This document shows, in pieces, positions 62,380-64,000 of a stretch of DNA of 64,000 bases (positions are counted from its first letter, which is position 1; every line of letters starts with the position of its first letter). This stretch comes from CAVOEB01 sp965249645. Lineage in GTDB: Bacteria; Pseudomonadota; Alphaproteobacteria; UBA828; JAPUJA01. Position numbers and translations under genes: made by a program. The notes under the pieces are model-generated. The model saw nothing but the letters and a program-made list of their open reading frames with translations, made no database searches and was not told the DNA's origin. The DNA is taken from assembly GCA_965249645.1 (NCBI GenBank), contig CBDFML010000010.1:248001-312000 (forward strand). The letters are read 5' to 3'.

Positions 62380-63540
62380 CTAGTCGACCGTTACCGGCAG
62401 TTGGCGGCCCATGTCGGCTCCATTGAATGTAATTTTCTGGAAAGGGTACAATCGCTCGTTGCCCCGGATCACCACCAGGTCGCCGTCGCCAAGTCCACTG
62501 ATCACTTCGAAGCGCCCGCCCAGCGTCGTACCCAACACCACGGTCCGGGGCTCGGCCTGGGGGCGGCCCAGGCTGTCCTTGCCCACGAAATAGACGTAGC
62601 GCCCGTCCTCGCCGTGGATCACCGCGTCCTTGTGCACGGTCATAATGCCCTCATCGTGTCCCATCGGCACCGCCACGGTCACGCTCTGGTTGGCGGCGAG
62701 CAGGCCCGTCGGGCCGTCAAGCACCGGCACGAAGCGCACCGGCCGGGTCCGCGTGAGCGCGTCTTCCTCGGGCACGAGGGCGCGCACAATCGCCTGATAG
62801 GTTCCGCCGCCCGCGATTTCGATCTCGACCACGCTGCCCGGCTCCAGCCCGGCCAGCCGGTCGGTCGGCACGTTGGCCTCGATCTCCAGCTTGTCGACAT
62901 TGATCAGCGTCACGACATCCTCGCCCAAATTCACATATTCGCCGGCCGCGGTGAGCCTTTCGGTCACTACGCCGTCGTAGGGTGCGCGGATATCCATGTT
63001 GTAGAGGTCGATCTCCACCAGCCGCAGGCTTGCTTGCGCGCGGACCCGTCGCGCCTCGGCTTCGGCCAGCACGCCCGTCGCGGCGGCGACGGTCTGGCGC
63101 GCGTCGTCAAAGCGCGCTTGCGAAAACGCCGCGGAATCCCTAGCCTGCAAGGCTTCCAGGCGGTCGAGCTCCTGGCGTGCCAACGCGACGTCGGCGGTGG
63201 CGGTCTCTACCGCCGCGTAGCTTTCTTCGACGTCCGCGGCGGACTGGTCGAGCACGGTCAGCAACCGGCCCTTCAGCAGCTCCACAAGCACGTCGCCCTT
63301 GGTCACCCGATCGCCGACCTGGACATGCACGGTTTCCACCGCGCCGCTGATTTGCGCGGCGACAGTCCCCGCCTGGCTGGTGACCAGCCGCCCCATGACC
63401 GGTGCCGTCTGCGAGAGGGGTTCGACGATCACTGCATCGACCTCGACCACGGCCGCGTCCTCCTGGGCCTGTGCCGGAAAGGCAGCTAGGCCGAGAAGCA
63501 GGGCAAGCGCGATAAGAAATTTTCGTGTCGGTAGGGGCAT
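62380..63540 (-). CDS. RND efflux periplasmic adaptor (membrane fusion protein)
   Basis: I start at ATG 63540 (386 residues), which opens with a signal peptide MPLPTRKFLIALALLLGLAAFPAQAQE. A biotinyl-lipoyl-like domain (VHVQVGDRVTKGDVLVEL) and an alpha-helical hairpin of about 90 residues follow, then beta-barrel domains with DIRAPYDGVVTERLTAAGEYVNLGE. This is the standard adaptor layout between inner-membrane pump and outer-membrane channel. It is encoded six bases before the permease, so they are coupled. No lipobox is visible. Confidence 0.93.
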   Translation of the reverse strand: MPLPTRKFLIALALLLGLAAFPAQAQEDAAVVEVDAVIVEPLSQTAPVMGRLVTSQAGTVAAQISGAVETVHVQVGDRVTKGDVLVELLKGRLLTVLDQSAADVEESYAAVETATADVALARQELDRLEALQARDSAAFSQARFDDARQTVAAATGVLAEAEARRVRAQASLRLVEIDLYNMDIRAPYDGVVTERLTAAGEYVNLGEDVVTLINVDKLEIEANVPTDRLAGLEPGSVVEIEIAGGGTYQAIVRALVPEEDALTRTRPVRFVPVLDGPTGLLAANQSVTVAVPMGHDEGIMTVHKDAVIHGEDGRYVYFVGKDSLGRPQAEPRTVVLGTTLGGRFEVISGLGDGDLVVIRGNERLYPFQKITFNGADMGRQLPVTVD

Positions 63541-63649
63541 GATTGTCGAGTTTACGGTTTGGTATGTTGGTGAGGGCGGCGCATTCAACTCCGCCGGGAC
63601 GCCTCATGCAAGTCCCGCACGGGCCTTGCCCGACCGGGCCGCGGCGCGT
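63541..63649. other. Intergenic region upstream of the RND adaptor
   Basis: A 109-base gap between the Crp-family gene and the adaptor, both on the minus strand. No palindrome that I recognise as an operator was found; it may hold the pump promoter. Confidence 0.4.
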
Positions 63650-64000
63650 CTAGTCCAGATCGCTGTCCTCGATCAACTGCCGCAGGACGTCTGGCTTAAG
63701 GATGCGGAGCGTTTTTCCCGTTCGCTCGATGATCCCGGCATCGTCGAGCTGCTTCAAGACCCGGGCAACGGTCTCGCACGAGGTGCTGGCGCGCGCCGCG
63801 ATGTCCTTGTGCGTGGGCAGGGTTGCTATCGCCAGCTCGCCGTTTTGCTTTTCTTCGAGCTCGGCGAGGTGCAGGGTTTCCTGCTGCACCCTTTGGACCG
63901 CGCACAGAGTCGATAGATCCATGATCCGGTTGTCGCACAGGCGCACGATATGAGCGAGCCGCTCGATGACGCGCATGGCGAGCCGTGGATGTTCGAGCAG
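63650..64000 (-). CDS. Crp/Fnr-family transcription regulator, C-terminal part (partial at window edge)
   Basis: The frame is open to the window edge, so only the last 116 residues are seen. A long dimerisation helix (LAHIVRLCDNRIMDLSTLCAVQRVQQETLHL) is followed by a winged helix-turn-helix with LPTHKDIAARASTSCETVARVLKQLDDAGIIERTGKTLRI, a Crp-type DNA-binding domain. The sensor domain, which would show the ligand or cofactor, lies outside the window. It ends 109 bases before the RND adaptor on the same strand, so it may control the pump, though this is only positional. Confidence 0.9.
   Translation of the reverse strand: MLEHPRLAMRVIERLAHIVRLCDNRIMDLSTLCAVQRVQQETLHLAELEEKQNGELAIATLPTHKDIAARASTSCETVARVLKQLDDAGIIERTGKTLRILKPDVLRQLIEDSDLD

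Noticed and set aside
1..64000. CRISPR array or rRNA operon
   Set aside because: No regularly spaced short repeats and no rRNA-like sequences were seen on either strand.

Overview
The window is a high-GC chromosomal segment of an alphaproteobacterium, probably a Rhodospirillales-like lineage. This is inferred from gene content: a ctaD-ctaB-coxF-ctaG-ctaE-DUF983-SURF1 cluster, separate b and b' subunits of the F0 ATP synthase, a CcrM-type methyltransferase, a thrB-rnhA overlap, and a smc-DsbA-DciA-mutY neighbourhood. No taxonomic search was possible.

Layout. 1-3969: the 3' part of a cytochrome aa3 oxidase operon, whose heme O synthase gene has an in-frame internal gap. 3966-9115: M32 carboxypeptidase, threonine synthase, M16 peptidase, TusA-like protein and a GNAT acetyltransferase. 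9193-12353: AlgH/YqgE protein, peroxiredoxin, RNase HI, homoserine kinase and a double-CDGSH protein. 12450-17221: a tandem glycine riboswitch followed by gcvT-gcvH-gcvP. 17289-25851: F0 ATP synthase genes, smc, a DsbA-like protein, a DciA-like protein and mutY. 25857-28425: a complete IS21-family element inserted exactly between the convergent mutY and ccrM stop codons. 28427-32893: ccrM, rnhB, a Kef-type antiporter and a radical SAM protein. 32947-35036: a complete transposon, with terminal repeats and an 8-bp target duplication, whose single protein fuses a DruA-like (DUF4338) domain to an ISAs1-type DDE transposase. 35107-45236: two small glycosyltransferases, a beta-hydroxyacid dehydrogenase, moaB, a lytic transglycosylase, a family-4 uracil-DNA glycosylase, ETF-ubiquinone oxidoreductase, a TPR lipoprotein and ispE. 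45233-48172: two divergent nucleotide-sugar genes and a small secreted Gly/Ala-rich protein.

48313-54780 is a scrambled accessory island: two near-identical IS3-family copies in the same orientation bracket a 5'-truncated RTX gene and a tRNA-Gln(UUG). The second IS3 copy abuts a decayed IS21 copy, which in turn truncates a serine-recombinase-like gene. 54817-59130 is a fatty-acid activation and beta-oxidation operon (acyl-CoA ligase, acyl-CoA dehydrogenase, 3-hydroxyacyl-CoA dehydrogenase). 59173-64000 holds an RND efflux pump (permease and adaptor) and the C-terminal part of a Crp/Fnr regulator.

I see no CRISPR array, rRNA or intact prophage. The strongest candidates for something unusual are the DruA-like/ISAs1 fusion transposon, the shortened heme O synthase, and the IS3-bracketed tRNA-Gln and RTX island.
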